Source of the DNA: Elymus sibiricus
Lineage: Eukaryota; Streptophyta; Magnoliopsida; Poales; Poaceae
DNA: 64,000 bases
Assembly (NCBI GenBank): GCA_039707655.1
Contig: CM077667.1
Location: 418,853,409-418,917,408 of the forward strand
Reading direction: 5' to 3'
Below are positions 45,601 through 55,899 of the stretch, piece by piece. The notes under the pieces were generated by a model. It did no database searches and was not told the DNA's origin. It was given only the letters and a program-made list of their open reading frames with translations. The position numbers were made by a program, and so were the translations under genes. Each line of letters begins with the position of its first letter. Position 1 is the first letter of the stretch.

Positions 45601-47705
45601 CATATATAGGTAGGTATGGTGGACTCTTATGGAAGAAACTTGGCTCAAGGATTTGGATGCACAAGTAGTATCTCTACTTAGTGCGAAGTGTTGGCTAGCA
45701 AAAGGTTCTAAACAAGCACCACATGTTGGAGGATCCATAACAATATAACTTCTATGAAAATATACACAACCATAACTCATTACATTTTCTTCCTTGTCCA
45801 ACTTCAAATAATTTGCTCAAGTTTGAAAATAATTAATGGGTATTCACAATCATAGAAGATGTCCAAGATAATATATTTGTATGTGAAAGTTCTCTTCCTT
45901 ATACTCATCATTCACGAATTGCTTGTATGACCAATATTGTGATTGTTAAACTTCAATATTTTTGCTTTCTAAATCAGATGTGAAGCTACTACTAAGCATA
46001 AAGCACATTGATAATTTCATATTTATGATATTCAGTTCATTCACAATTTACTCATATGATATAAGTGAAGCACAAGAGTAAGTAAACAATCAAGTAGCTA
46101 TGTGAGGGCTCTCTCTCAACAAATATTTTCAGATCTGAGTATTTTATTAAACAACAAGCAAAAGAAAAATAGCACTCCAAGAATAGCACGCATCAAGTGA
46201 ACGAATAAAAATTTAGGCTCAACATAGGCTAACCGATAATTGTTGATGAAGAGAGGTGGGATGCGTAGCATCCCCAAGCTTAGATGCTTGAGAATTCTTG
46301 AAATATTTACTTGGGGTTCCTTGGGAATCCCTAATCTTGAGCTTTTGTATCTCGTTCAATCCTCTCATACTCCGGTTTCACCGATTCTCAAAAACATCAT
46401 CCACACAAAACTTGAAAAGAACTCGTGAGATAGGTTAGTACACGTAATAAGAAATCAACTCTTTATGTACTGCCAAGACAAGTTGCATAATAATTTCAAA
46501 CATCATCTACTTTTTACTATCATTTCCACAATTTATATCTACCAATATAGGCTATGGAAACTATAGGATAAGTAGATAACAAAACTATGACAACAATCTG
46601 TCCAAACAGAACAGTCTGTAGCAATCTATTAAACCAGTGTACTTCTGTAACTCAACAAATTATGAAAATTTATGACATGCTAATTAATTTATATTAAAAT
46701 ACTTTGTAAAAATTTCAGAAAGTTTCAACATTCCAGTAAAATATGAAAATTCAAACACTACAGCAAAAGTTTCTGTTTTCACACAGCACATATCAAACAT
46801 GCAATGCAAGCATCCTAAGGCAATTCTTGGAACTTTTTATTGAAAAACAAGATTATAAATAACACCTAACATAAAATAACAAAATATAATGATGATCCAA
46901 GCAAAGCACATATTATGCGACGAATAAAAATATAGCTCCAAGTAAGATATACCGATAGTGTTGAAGACGAAAGAGGGGATGCCTTCCGGGGCATCCCCAA
47001 GCTTAGGCGCTTGAGTCTTCCTTGAATATTACCTTGGGGTGCCTTGGGCATCCCCAATATTAGGTTCTTGTCACTCCTTATGCTCCTCATATCGGTGTCT
47101 CACCCAAAACTTGAAAACTTCAATCACACAAAACTTAACGGAACTTCGTGAGATGGTTTAGTATAATAAAGATAGATCATTCACTTAGCTGTCAGGACAA
47201 GATTCATAATTGTTCCCACATGATACCTACTATATTATTCCATTCCCATAATTTGTATAACTAAATATAAGCTACGGGAACACTAAAACAAGCAAACTAT
47301 GCATGCAAAACAGAATCTGTCAATAACAGAACAGTCTGTGAAGATCTGTAGTATAACCATACTTCCCTGTCTCTAAAAATTCTGAACATTTAGGAAAACC
47401 TGAAGAATTTGTATATAAACACTGTGTAAAAAATTTAGATCATTATCAAGCTCAAGTAAAAAAATGAAAATTCATGTACTGGAGTCAAAAGTTTCTGTTT
47501 TGGTTCAGCATCATTTCTACTCATCTTGTGAGTCATCCCAAAGGCTTTACTTGGCACTTTATTGAAATAAAAGACACAAAACATGATTACTACAGTAGCT
47601 TAATCATGTGAACACACAAAAACATAAAGTAAAAGTGTTGGGTTGTCTCCCAACAAGCTCTTTTCTTTAATGCCTTTTAGCTAGGCATGATGATTTCAAT
47701 GATGC
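42601..47705 (-). other. Element B internal non-coding region with repeated modules
   Basis: The left 2.4 kb parallels the Gypsy-A internal region (35349-37800). Further right, a module of about 0.5-0.6 kb appears three times in diverged form (about 44630-45140, 46250-46760 and 46970-47480). Each starts with a GCATCCCCAAGCTTA-type motif and ends in a CAGTCTGTAG...CATTCCAGTAAAA-type stretch. The GATATAAGTGAAGC motif recurs at 44287, 44341, 44420, 44466 and 46058. About 45150-45540 is not shared with Gypsy-A. No coding region is supported. Confidence 0.6.
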
Positions 47706-48584
47706 TCACATAAGAATAGTATTTGAAACATGCAAGGGAGCATCATGAATCTCATGACAAGCACATTTAATTCTAACCCACTTCCTATGCATAGGGATTT
47801 TATGAGCAAACAATTTATGGGAGCAAGAATCAACTAGCATAGGAAGGCAAAACAAACATAACTTCAAAGCTTTGAACACATAGAGAGGAAACTTGATATT
47901 ATTGCAATTCCTAAAAGCATATATTCCTCCCTCATAATAAATTTCAGTAGCATCGTGAAAGAATTTCACAATATAACTATCACATAAAGCATGCTTTTCA
48001 TGATCTACAAGCATAGAATATTTATTACTCTCCACATAAGCATATTTCTTCTCATTCATAATAGTGGGAGCAAACTCAACAAAATAACTATCATGAGACC
48101 CTTGATTGACATAACCATATTCAATATTAAAACCATGATGACAAGTTTCATGGTTACTATCACTCTTTATAGCATACATGTCATCATCATAATCATCATA
48201 GATAGGAGGCATGTCATCGTCATAATAAATTTGCCCATCAAAACTTGGGAAATTAAAAATATCTTCTTGATCAAACATAGCATCCCCAAGCTTGTGGCTT
48301 TGCATATAATTGGTATCATGGATATTCAGAGAATTCATACTAAAAATATTGCTATCATGCTCATCATTCAAGAAATTCTCATCAAGTATTTTCATAATTT
48401 CTTCCTCTACCAATTGAGCACAATTTTTTGAATTCTTATTTTCACGAAAGACATTATAAAGACGAAACAAATGATGCAACCTAAACTCCATTTTTTTGTA
48501 GTTTTCTTTCATAAAAACCAAACTAGTGAAATACAAGAAACTAAAAGATTTAATTGCAAGAACTAAATATATACCTTCAAGCAC
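47706..48584 (-). CDS. Orphan ORF of element B, homologue of the Gypsy-A ORF
   Basis: 292-codon frame on the minus strand immediately inside the primer site. The first ATG (48584) gives a hydrophobic start that overlaps the leader; an internal Met near 48510 (MKENYKKMEF) is a more likely start. From SHKLGDAMF onward it aligns with the 38164-38988 ORF, sharing DATEIYYEGG, RNCNNIKFP, MLVDSCSHKLFAHKIPMHRK and KCACHEIHDA. It has an extra Asp-rich insertion (YDDYDDDMY). Three Cys and several His positions in the C-terminal part agree between the copies. No catalytic motif is recognised, and the function is unknown. Confidence 0.5.
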   Translation of the reverse strand: MLEGIYLVLAIKSFSFLYFTSLVFMKENYKKMEFRLHHLFRLYNVFRENKNSKNCAQLVEEEIMKILDENFLNDEHDSNIFSMNSLNIHDTNYMQSHKLGDAMFDQEDIFNFPSFDGQIYYDDDMPPIYDDYDDDMYAIKSDSNHETCHHGFNIEYGYVNQGSHDSYFVEFAPTIMNEKKYAYVESNKYSMLVDHEKHALCDSYIVKFFHDATEIYYEGGIYAFRNCNNIKFPLYVFKALKLCLFCLPMLVDSCSHKLFAHKIPMHRKWVRIKCACHEIHDAPLHVSNTILM

Positions 48585-48592
48585 TCACCTCT

Positions 48593-48607
48593 CGGGCAAC
48601 GGCGCCA
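48593..48607 (-). promoter_or_regulatory. Element B primer binding site (tRNA-Asp type)
   Basis: TGGCGCCGTTGCCCG on the minus strand, 10 bases after the family-Z LTR; same spacing and class as Gypsy-A. Confidence 0.8.
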
Positions 48608-48617
48608 GAAAAGAGCT

Positions 48618-50302
48618 TGATGTCTACTACGCAACTTTATTCTTGTAGACTTTGTTGGACCTCCAAGCGCAGAGTTTTGTAGGACAATAGCTATTTTCCC
48701 TCAAGTGGATGACCTAAGGTTTATCAATCCGTGGGAGGTGTAGGATGAAGATGGTCTCTCTCAAGCAACCCTGCAATCAAATACAAAAGAATCTCTTGTG
48801 TCCCCAACACACCCAATACATTGGTAAATTGTATAGGTGCACTAGTTCGGCGAAGAGATGGTAATACAAGTGCAATATGTATGGTAGAGATAGGTTTTTG
48901 TAATCTGAAAATATAAAAACAGCAAGGTAGCAAGTAACAAATGTGAGCACAAACGGCATTGCAATGCTTGAAAACAAGGCCTAGGGTCCGTACTTTCACT
49001 AGTGCAATCTCTCAACAATGCTAATATAATTGGATCACATAACCATCCCTCAACGTGCAATGAAGAATCACTCCAAAGTTCTTATCTAGCAGAGAACATA
49101 AGAAGAAATTGTTTGTAGGGTACGAAACCACCTTAAAGTTATTCTTTCCGATCGATCTATTCAAGAGTTCGTACTAAGATAACATCAAGTTATCCTTTCT
49201 GTTCGATCTATCTTAATGTTCATACTAGAATAACACCATATGATACGCATCAACCAACTCTAATGTCACCTAGATACTCTAATGTCACCACAAGTATCCA
49301 TGAGTTAATTATACGATATGCATCAAACAATTTCAGATTCATAATACTCAATCCACACAAAGAACCTCAAAGAGTGCCCCAAGATTTCTATCGGAGAAAG
49401 TAGCACAAGAACGTGTATCAACCCCTATGCATAGATTACCCCAATGTCACCGCGGGAATCCGCAAGTTGAGTACGAAAACATATATCAAGTGAATCAATA
49501 GAATACCCCATTGTCTCTAGGGGTACCCACATGCAAGACATATATCAAGTGTTCTCAAATCCAATATTCAATCCAACATAACGAGATCTCAAAGGGAAAG
49601 ATTCAATTCATCACAACATGATAGCAAGGGAATAACATCATATGATCCGGTTATATTAACAAAGCCCGTGATACATCAAGATCGTGACATCTCAAGAACA
49701 CGAGAGAGAGATTGAACACATAGCTACTGGTACATACCCTCAGACCCGAGGGTGGACTACTCCCTCCTCGTCATGGCCTCCGCCGGGATGATGAAGATGG
49801 CCACCGGAGATGATCTACCCTCTCCGGCAGGGTACTGGAATGCGTCCAGATTGGTTTTTTGTCAATACAGAGAGTTGCGGTGGCGGAGCGGAGAGTCTAG
49901 GGTTATTTCTGATGGTTTCTATATTTATAGGATTTTTGGGCGTCGGTTTCATGCCAAGATGGGCCACGAGGAGGGCACAAGACACCAGGGTGCGCCGGGG
50001 GGGGGGGGGGCCTGGCGCGCCCTGGTGGGTTGTGCCCACCTCGTGGCTCTTTTGGCCCTCCCACGAAGCGTCTAGTGCCTCTTTTGTTCCAAAAAAAATC
50101 GTCAAAAAGTTTCGGGCGATTCCGAGAACTTTCATTTTCTGCAGAAAAACAACACCACGGTAGTTCTGCTGAAAACAACGTCAGTCCGGGTTAGTTCTAA
50201 ATAAATCATATAAAGTGCATCAAAACCATATAAAAGTATTGTAAACATAGATGAATATGGCATGAATACTTCATAAATTATTGATACGTTGGAGACGTAT
50301 CA
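48618..50302 (-). repeat. Element B right LTR (family Z)
   Basis: TGATGTCTACTACG to GGAGACGTATCA, about 1.69 kb. Unrelated to the family-X LTR over most of its length. Another family-Z LTR begins at 63827 on the opposite strand. A G-run with flanking CACCAGG/CCTGGTG inverted repeat is at about 49985-50030. Confidence 0.82.
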
Positions 50303-51454
50303 ACTACCAACATTCCTTTCGGTGCCACCAAAACCAGTGACCAACTCTCTATTAGCCATTTTCAAGAATCGATCCCACTGAGTTTTGAGAATCGGTCTCA
50401 ATGAGAAGTTGGACCAACTCTTTGTTAACCCATTTCTTTAAATCGGTCCCACCGAGTTTAAGGAATTGGTCTCACCGTGTTTTGGTAACTTCCTAGGTCA
50501 CCCATATCGGTACCACCGAGATTCATATATCGGTCTCACCAAAAACGCCAAAGTTGCTACATTTTGTACTAGTCGGTGCAACCGAGTTTTCACTTCGGTT
50601 TCACCAAGTTGGGCAATAATGTTGTAACGGTTGGATTTTTGGAGATGCCTATATATACCCCTCCACCACCACTCACTCGCAAAAGAAGCACTCGGAACAT
50701 ACACCCACTTGCCATATCCAATTTTCTGAGAGAGAACCACCTACCATTGTGTTGAGGTCAAGATCATCCACTCCAACCATATGGATCTTGATTTCTAGCC
50801 TCCCCAAGTTGCTTTCCATCCAATCAATCTCTTTTACCCGTGCCAAACCTGTGAGAGAGTGATTGAGTGTTGAGGAGACTATCTTTTGAAGCACAAGAGC
50901 AAGGAGTTCATCATACTACCACATCTATTACCTTTTGGAGGGTGGTGCCTCCTAGATTGGTTAGGTGTCACTTGGGAGCCACCTTCTTCATGATTGTGGA
51001 GTGGAACCAAGAAGTTTGTATGGGCAAGGAGATCGCCTACTTCGTGAAGATCTACCCCGAGTGAGTCTAGTCCTTCGCGGACAGAAGCCGTTATGGAATA
51101 GACGAGGTTGCAGCTTCGTGGACCCTTCGTGGGTGGGGCCCTCCGTGGACTCTCGCGACCGTTACCCTCCGTGGGTTGAAGTCTCCATAAACGTGGACGT
51201 ACGATAGCACCACCTATCGGAGCCACGTGAAAAAACTTTGTGTCTCCAATTGCGTTTGATCTTCCTATCTCTACTCTCTTACATGTGCTTGTCCTTACTT
51301 TCCGCTGCATACTTGTTGACTAGCATGTGTAGGGTGCATTAGACTTGTTAGAATTGCTAAAATCTGCCAACCAATTGGGAAAAGGTTAGGTTTTTTATTT
51401 GTCAAGTAGTCTATTCACCCCCCTCCTCTAGACATCCCTTCTAGCGATCCCACA
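50303..51454 (+). repeat. Copia-2 3' LTR, segment 3
   Basis: Resumes at ACTACCAACATTCC, equivalent to about 24991 of the 5' LTR, and runs to the end at GATCCCACA followed by the ACTGA target duplication. It carries the remaining U3 palindromes and the TATATATACCCC region near 50650. Confidence 0.9.
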
Positions 51455-51459
51455 ACTGA

Positions 51460-52030
51460 CTGGGTCACTACCCGGACGTTCGGTCGATGCTCTGTGATCC
51501 CTTCTATTTCCACCCATTGTAGTTTAAATAATACAGGATCGGACGTCCGGGTTGCTAGCGGGACGTCTGGCCCACTACTTCGTGGAGGTGTTGATCACAA
51601 CAGTTAAAAGAAGTCTTGAACACCCCGAGTCCTCCCTCTTTATCCTACTACAATCCAAGACCCTGAAGAGATCTGTGAGAGTTTTTGAGAGAGATTTCAT
51701 CAAGTGATAGATCCACTACTTCTCTCTCTTTTTACCAAAACAATTTGTGATTTGAGAAAGTCTTGAGATTTTTTTCCTTTGGTGTTGTTACTCTTGGAGG
51801 TTGGAGACTCCTAGGAGGATAGTGAGTCGAAGGAACTGTTTCAACGACCGGCAAGGAGCCACGAAGCGGTGTTTCCACTTTTATGAACACGACGTCCCAC
51901 TGGTTTAGGCCCAATACAAGATCTCGTAATTACTGGGAGAGAGGCAGTCACATTACATCCCACTTGGCTGAGGTTGACATGATCGCCTCAAAATGTCCTA
52001 CGTGTATAAGTAGAATCATCTTATACTCCT
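51460..52030. other. Right flank of Copia-2, possible old LTR remnant
   Basis: Continues the pre-insertion sequence at 24559, with ACCCGGACGTTCGG, CGGACGTCCGGG and GGGACGTCTGG motifs at 51472-51570. The sequence after about 51640 has the composition of a Copia LTR R/U5. No gene. Confidence 0.35.
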
Positions 52031-52490
52031 AACTTAATTGTGACTTTGATTACTGGTTATGCGTCGTGCTCAAACATAGGTGTGATCTCGCATTCGAGTC
52101 TCCCACCCACCAGCATTTTCTTGCTTCTTATGGGGCCACTGACATCTAGGACCCACCATGTTGAATCCTATCCAAGCCTTGGTGAACATAGTCAACCACT
52201 AAAAATAATTAGAAGTGAATTCTACTAAATAACACAAATTGTGGGTTGGTAGAGTGATAATAGAATGAGACTACCCACCTCAGGTCTCCCATTTGAATCC
52301 CTAGTAACCCAAGTTTTAACATGTTGCATGTCACGCTTCACTCACCAGGTTTATCCTTTTGACATCTGGGATCGACTAGGATGTTTCAACTTACCAGTTT
52401 GTCACTGTGGTCAATAAAACAAAAGAATTGTACAAGAAGAGGCTGACACAAGCGACCTAACAGGTTTCACATGGTCATATGCTTGCTCTC
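52031..52490. other. Two diverged SINE-like copies
   Basis: Two stretches about 190-230 bases apart share a tRNA B-box-like element (CATTCGAGTCTCC near 52090; CATTTGAATCCC near 52289) followed by TGACATCTAGGACC or TGACATCTGGGATC. This layout suggests a duplicated tRNA-derived SINE, but the A box is unclear and there is no poly-A or target duplication. Confidence 0.25.
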
Positions 52491-52499
52491 TCGTAAGAG

Positions 52500-53383
52500 T
52501 GGTTGGGTAACCACCAAGTGTAAGGGTGAAGTAACCTAGAAATATGTATTTCCCTCAATTGAGAACCAAGGTTTATCGAACCAGTAGAAATTTCTTTTGC
52601 AACCTAAACCCTCGGTACCTACACACCAAACACAAAACAATCTTGCCCCCAACAATTCAAAAAGGTCATCAAACTTCTTGTTCTAATAGTTACAAGGATA
52701 TATTGTATGGTATTGTAGGAAGTGATAAATAGGTAAAATAATAATTATGAAACAGCGAGAAATGTAATTGTAATGATGTATGCAATTGAATAAGATACAC
52801 CCAGGGGGGCATAGTATTACTAGGGGCATCCCTCCAAGGAAGATTAATGTGTTGTGTTGAACACATTAAAGTTAGGTAGGGATTAAATTGCAATATTTAC
52901 ATTTATGTCTACTATCATTCATGACACAATCTTATATAGGCATTAAGTTCGTGATATGTACACCATTATCCAATTGCATCTACAACCAATACTCCACCTA
53001 AAGGCCACTGTCCAACATGCATCTCGAGATATTAAGTTTATAAAAACAAAGTTCTAAATAAGCACGATGAAATAATGTATACAGTGATGGAATAATACAG
53101 ATAGTAAAACTATCATCCAAGTATGATGAAGAAACCATCATTTTATCCTTAGTAGCAACAATATAATATGTGTTGTTCCCTTTCCGTCACTCAGATGGAT
53201 TACCACAAGATTGAACTCACTACCGCACGCAACTCCCTCTGAAGAACTGCCTATCAAACTTCCCTGGAGAAGACAAATAAAATGGGGAGCATATAAGGTT
53301 ATTTAATTATGTAGCAAAGAACATACAATGCAATGGGCGACCTAATCATAAAGTGACAATTCATCATATGAAAGGATGATTGA
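52500..53383 (-). repeat. Decayed Gypsy LTR remnant
   Basis: Recognisable order of pieces from the Gypsy-A LTR class: TTCCCTCAATTGAGAACCAAGG near 52550, CCCAACAATTCAAAAAGG, a GGGGGCATAG...TAGGGGCATCCCTCC block near 52805, and CCATCATTTTATCCTTAGTAGCAACAATA near 53140. Strongly diverged and truncated on both sides. Confidence 0.55.
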
Positions 53384-53754
53384 TACGGTCGATTAGAGGG
53401 GGTGTGGATAGGAGACTACAAATTTAGATCTTGCTTGTCAATTTTAGGGATAAGCGGATACATATGGTTCATTAGATATGCAACTAGGTGAACAAAATCT
53501 ATATGACAAGATAGCTTAAAGCCAAATATGCTAGGCAACAATCTAGTTAGTAAGCCCACAAGCATACGAAGCAAAACAAAGTGCGGGAAACGATTAACCA
53601 CAAGTGAGTCGGGGACGAGTTAATCTCCATTGGAGTTGTGCCGGAGCCAATGCTTGCAGAACGCCACCAAAGGCTCGCCATATTCTCCTCGAGTCACCCC
53701 AACGGATGAGCCTCGAATCACTCAAGGTTGGTCTTGAAGGTGACCACCACACCT
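53384..53754 (-). repeat. LTR fragment related to the Copia-3 LTR
   Basis: Begins TGATACGGTCGATTAGAGGGGG and parallels the 61900 LTR over its first blocks: CTAGAGGGGGTG, ATGTGCAACTAGGTGA, ACCACAAGTG, and CACCGTATTCTCCTC-like sequence. It is probably the end of the Copia-3 3' LTR, cut at 53755 by the next LTR fragment. Confidence 0.5.
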
Positions 53755-54565
53755 TGTAGGGTCCCAAGTAGGTCTAGAGGGGGGGGGGGTGATTAGACTG
53801 CTTGACCAAATAAAAACCTAACCTTTTCCCAATTTTAGTTGTAGGCAAGTTTTAGAGATCCACACGATTCAAGCAACACCCTACACATGCAAGTCTAAGT
53901 AGTGGGCATCTCAAAGTAGAGACATTGCATACGAAAGTAAAGGAGGTATTAGAGAAATCAAACACAATGAAGACACGGTGAGTTTTGGCATGGTTCCGAT
54001 AGGTGGTGCTATCGTACATCCACATTGATGAAGACTTCAACCGACGGAGGGTAATGGTTGCACGAGTCCATGGAGGGCTCCACCCACGAAGGGTCCATGA
54101 AGAAGCAACCATGTCTATTCCATCATGGCTTGCGTCCACGAAGGACTAACCTCACTCGGGGTAGATCTTCATGAAGTAGGTGATCTCCTTGCCCTTAAAA
54201 ACTTCTTGGTTCAACTCCACATGATTTGGAGGCTCACAAGCGACACCTAACCAATCTAGAAGATACCACTCTCCAAAAGGTAATAGATGTTGTGTTGATC
54301 ATGAACTCCTTGCTCTTGTGCTTCGAAAGATAATCTCCTCAACACTCAGTCACTATCTCACAGATTTTGGCTTGGTAGAAGAGCGGTATTGGGTGGAATG
54401 TAACTTTGGGAGGCTAGAAACTAAGGATCATATGGTTGGAGTGGAATGCCTTGATCTCAACACAAGTGTAGGTGGTTCTTTCTCAGAAAATGGATATGGG
54501 AGGTGTATGCTTCATCCTGGTTGCTCTCTTTGAGAGTAGGTGGTAGTGGAGGGGTATATATAACC
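53755..54565 (-). repeat. Truncated Copia-2-family LTR, reversed
   Basis: Reverse complement of the Copia-2 LTR from its end (here TGTAGGGTC...CTAGAGG) back to the TATA region (GAGGGGTATATATAACCC near 54550). It lacks U3 and so is not a full solo LTR. The run of Gs at 53779-53788 mirrors the CCCCCC run of other copies. Confidence 0.75.
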
Positions 54566-55840
54566 CTCCTTGTTGGGTAACAGAGCAAAAGATTTGGACT
54601 TCTTGGGCTTGTGAGCAACTGACTTGGTCCTCTGCTTGGGAGGTTGCTGACTGGAACTGTCCTCTGCTCTCTCTTCTCCTGAGGTGCGATAATGCTTCGA
54701 GCTCTGACGACTCGGTTTCATCCTCCGTTCAGAGCTCCCACCACCTGGAACCCAAAACACAAGGCGAGGGAAAGGCAGGTGTAAAAGATATGCATAAGCC
54801 AAAACAAAAAGAATGAGTAAATTTGAGGTGGAAGTGGAAAACATGTGCATTTGACAACACAAACGTTAGTACCGCTGACATGGGCAGTAGTATCGCTCCA
54901 GGAGGGGTGGTAGTACCGCTCGGGCGGATACCACGGGGGCAACCACTACCGTCGGTCAGATCTTGTACTACCGGTGATGCCAAATGCAAATATTTGCCGC
55001 TAGAACTTCAAATCTACTCCCTAGCCGCCTTCCACATCCTACTCATGCCTCGATTTGACTAAAAATCTAAGAATGCATTGCATATTGCCCTAAAGCCTAG
55101 ATTCAAATAATAGAACCGTAGGAGAGAAGATCGAGGGCAATACCGGCATCCATGGCAAGAGGAGAAGGTGGGTATCGATTCCACCGGTGGGAATCGCGGA
55201 AGAACGGCCGGAAACGGAGATCTGGCGGCGGCCTCCGGAGCCCTTGAATCGCCTGGAGAGAGAACACCACGGGAGGAAGGGGGTGAATGGGTATGGGGAA
55301 GTGGAAACTTCCCCTGCCCCGCCCCATAACCCCCGTGGGCACACATAAGCGGTAGTACCGCCCTAGAGGGAGGTAGTACCATTGGTGGCGGTGGTAGTAC
55401 CGCAAATAAGCGGCAGTACCGCTCACGCCCCCGGTAGTACTGCCCAAAGTGACCACAAGGAACCTAGACTACAAAAGGTGGCTTACGCATTTTTGAGGAG
55501 GCTTTAGATGAAAGAGGCTTGGGTTGGAGACTCAAAAACCAGCAAATGGGAGAGGGTACTCCAAGTAAACATCAAAGATAGAAGAAAAATGACCTTGTAG
55601 TGACCCAAAACACGAATAAGCTCTCAAAAGAAAATGTCTCACTAGGAGGTGGGCGGTGGCCAAAGCCACCTATGTTTGAGTCAATTAGTATGGCACCGCG
55701 CAGATTCTAACCTTGGGTCGATGACCAAAACTCGTCTTTGAAGCACAAGTACCATAAAAAATGGCTAATGTGAAAGACTTAGATCGATTTATGCATAATA
55801 GGGGGAGGGAGTGTTCATTGAGAGAACATCACTCCCCCTA
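54566..55840 (-). other. Copia-3 3' region with ORF remnant and GGTAGTACCGC motifs
   Basis: Reading on the minus strand from the Copia-3 stop there is a polypurine stretch (ATAGGGGGAGTG near 55840), a non-coding part, a GC-rich part with at least six GCGGTACTACC-type motifs (about 54870-55440), and then a short basic reading frame (about 54560-54750: MKPSRQSSKHYRTSGEERAE and following Lys/Ser-rich residues) just after a TTCCAG acceptor-like site. The frame is cut by the LTR fragment at 54565. It may be the start of an extra downstream ORF of the kind some Sireviruses carry. Confidence 0.35.
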
Positions 55841-55899
55841 TGTCCATGCCTACATCTAAACAAGACACAATGATGAATGTGGTGGGGTGTGCAATACTT

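Larger units (their letters stand above)
41094..50302 (-). mobile_element. Element B: chimeric non-autonomous Gypsy with mismatched LTRs
   Basis: A 9.2-kb segment in minus orientation with a left LTR of family X (41094-42600) and a right LTR of a different family Z (48618-50302). The internal region has a normal polypurine end beside X and a normal primer site beside Z. No target duplication is seen. The Copia-2 LTR is missing about 110 bases between the two junctions, compared with its 5' LTR (about 24878-24990). This fits two elements inserted close together and then fused by recombination through their shared internal domain. No pol is present. Confidence 0.75.
24560..51454 (+). mobile_element. 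Copia-2: Sirevirus-like Copia with nested insertions
   Basis: Full-length Copia on the + strand with target duplication ACTGA (24555-24559 and 51455-51459). Its own sequence is 24560-29765, 31215-33766, 40907-41093 and 50303-51454; the rest is nested insertions. A methionine-tRNA primer site, many polypurine-tract copies before the 3' LTR, and a cluster of short palindromes in U3 are features described for Sireviruses. Gag-pol has several breaks. Confidence 0.88.

Noticed and set aside
49752..50178. Overlapping ORFs of about 90-117 codons
   Set aside because: They fall in the GC-rich hairpin and G-run of the family-Z LTR, on both strands, without domains.
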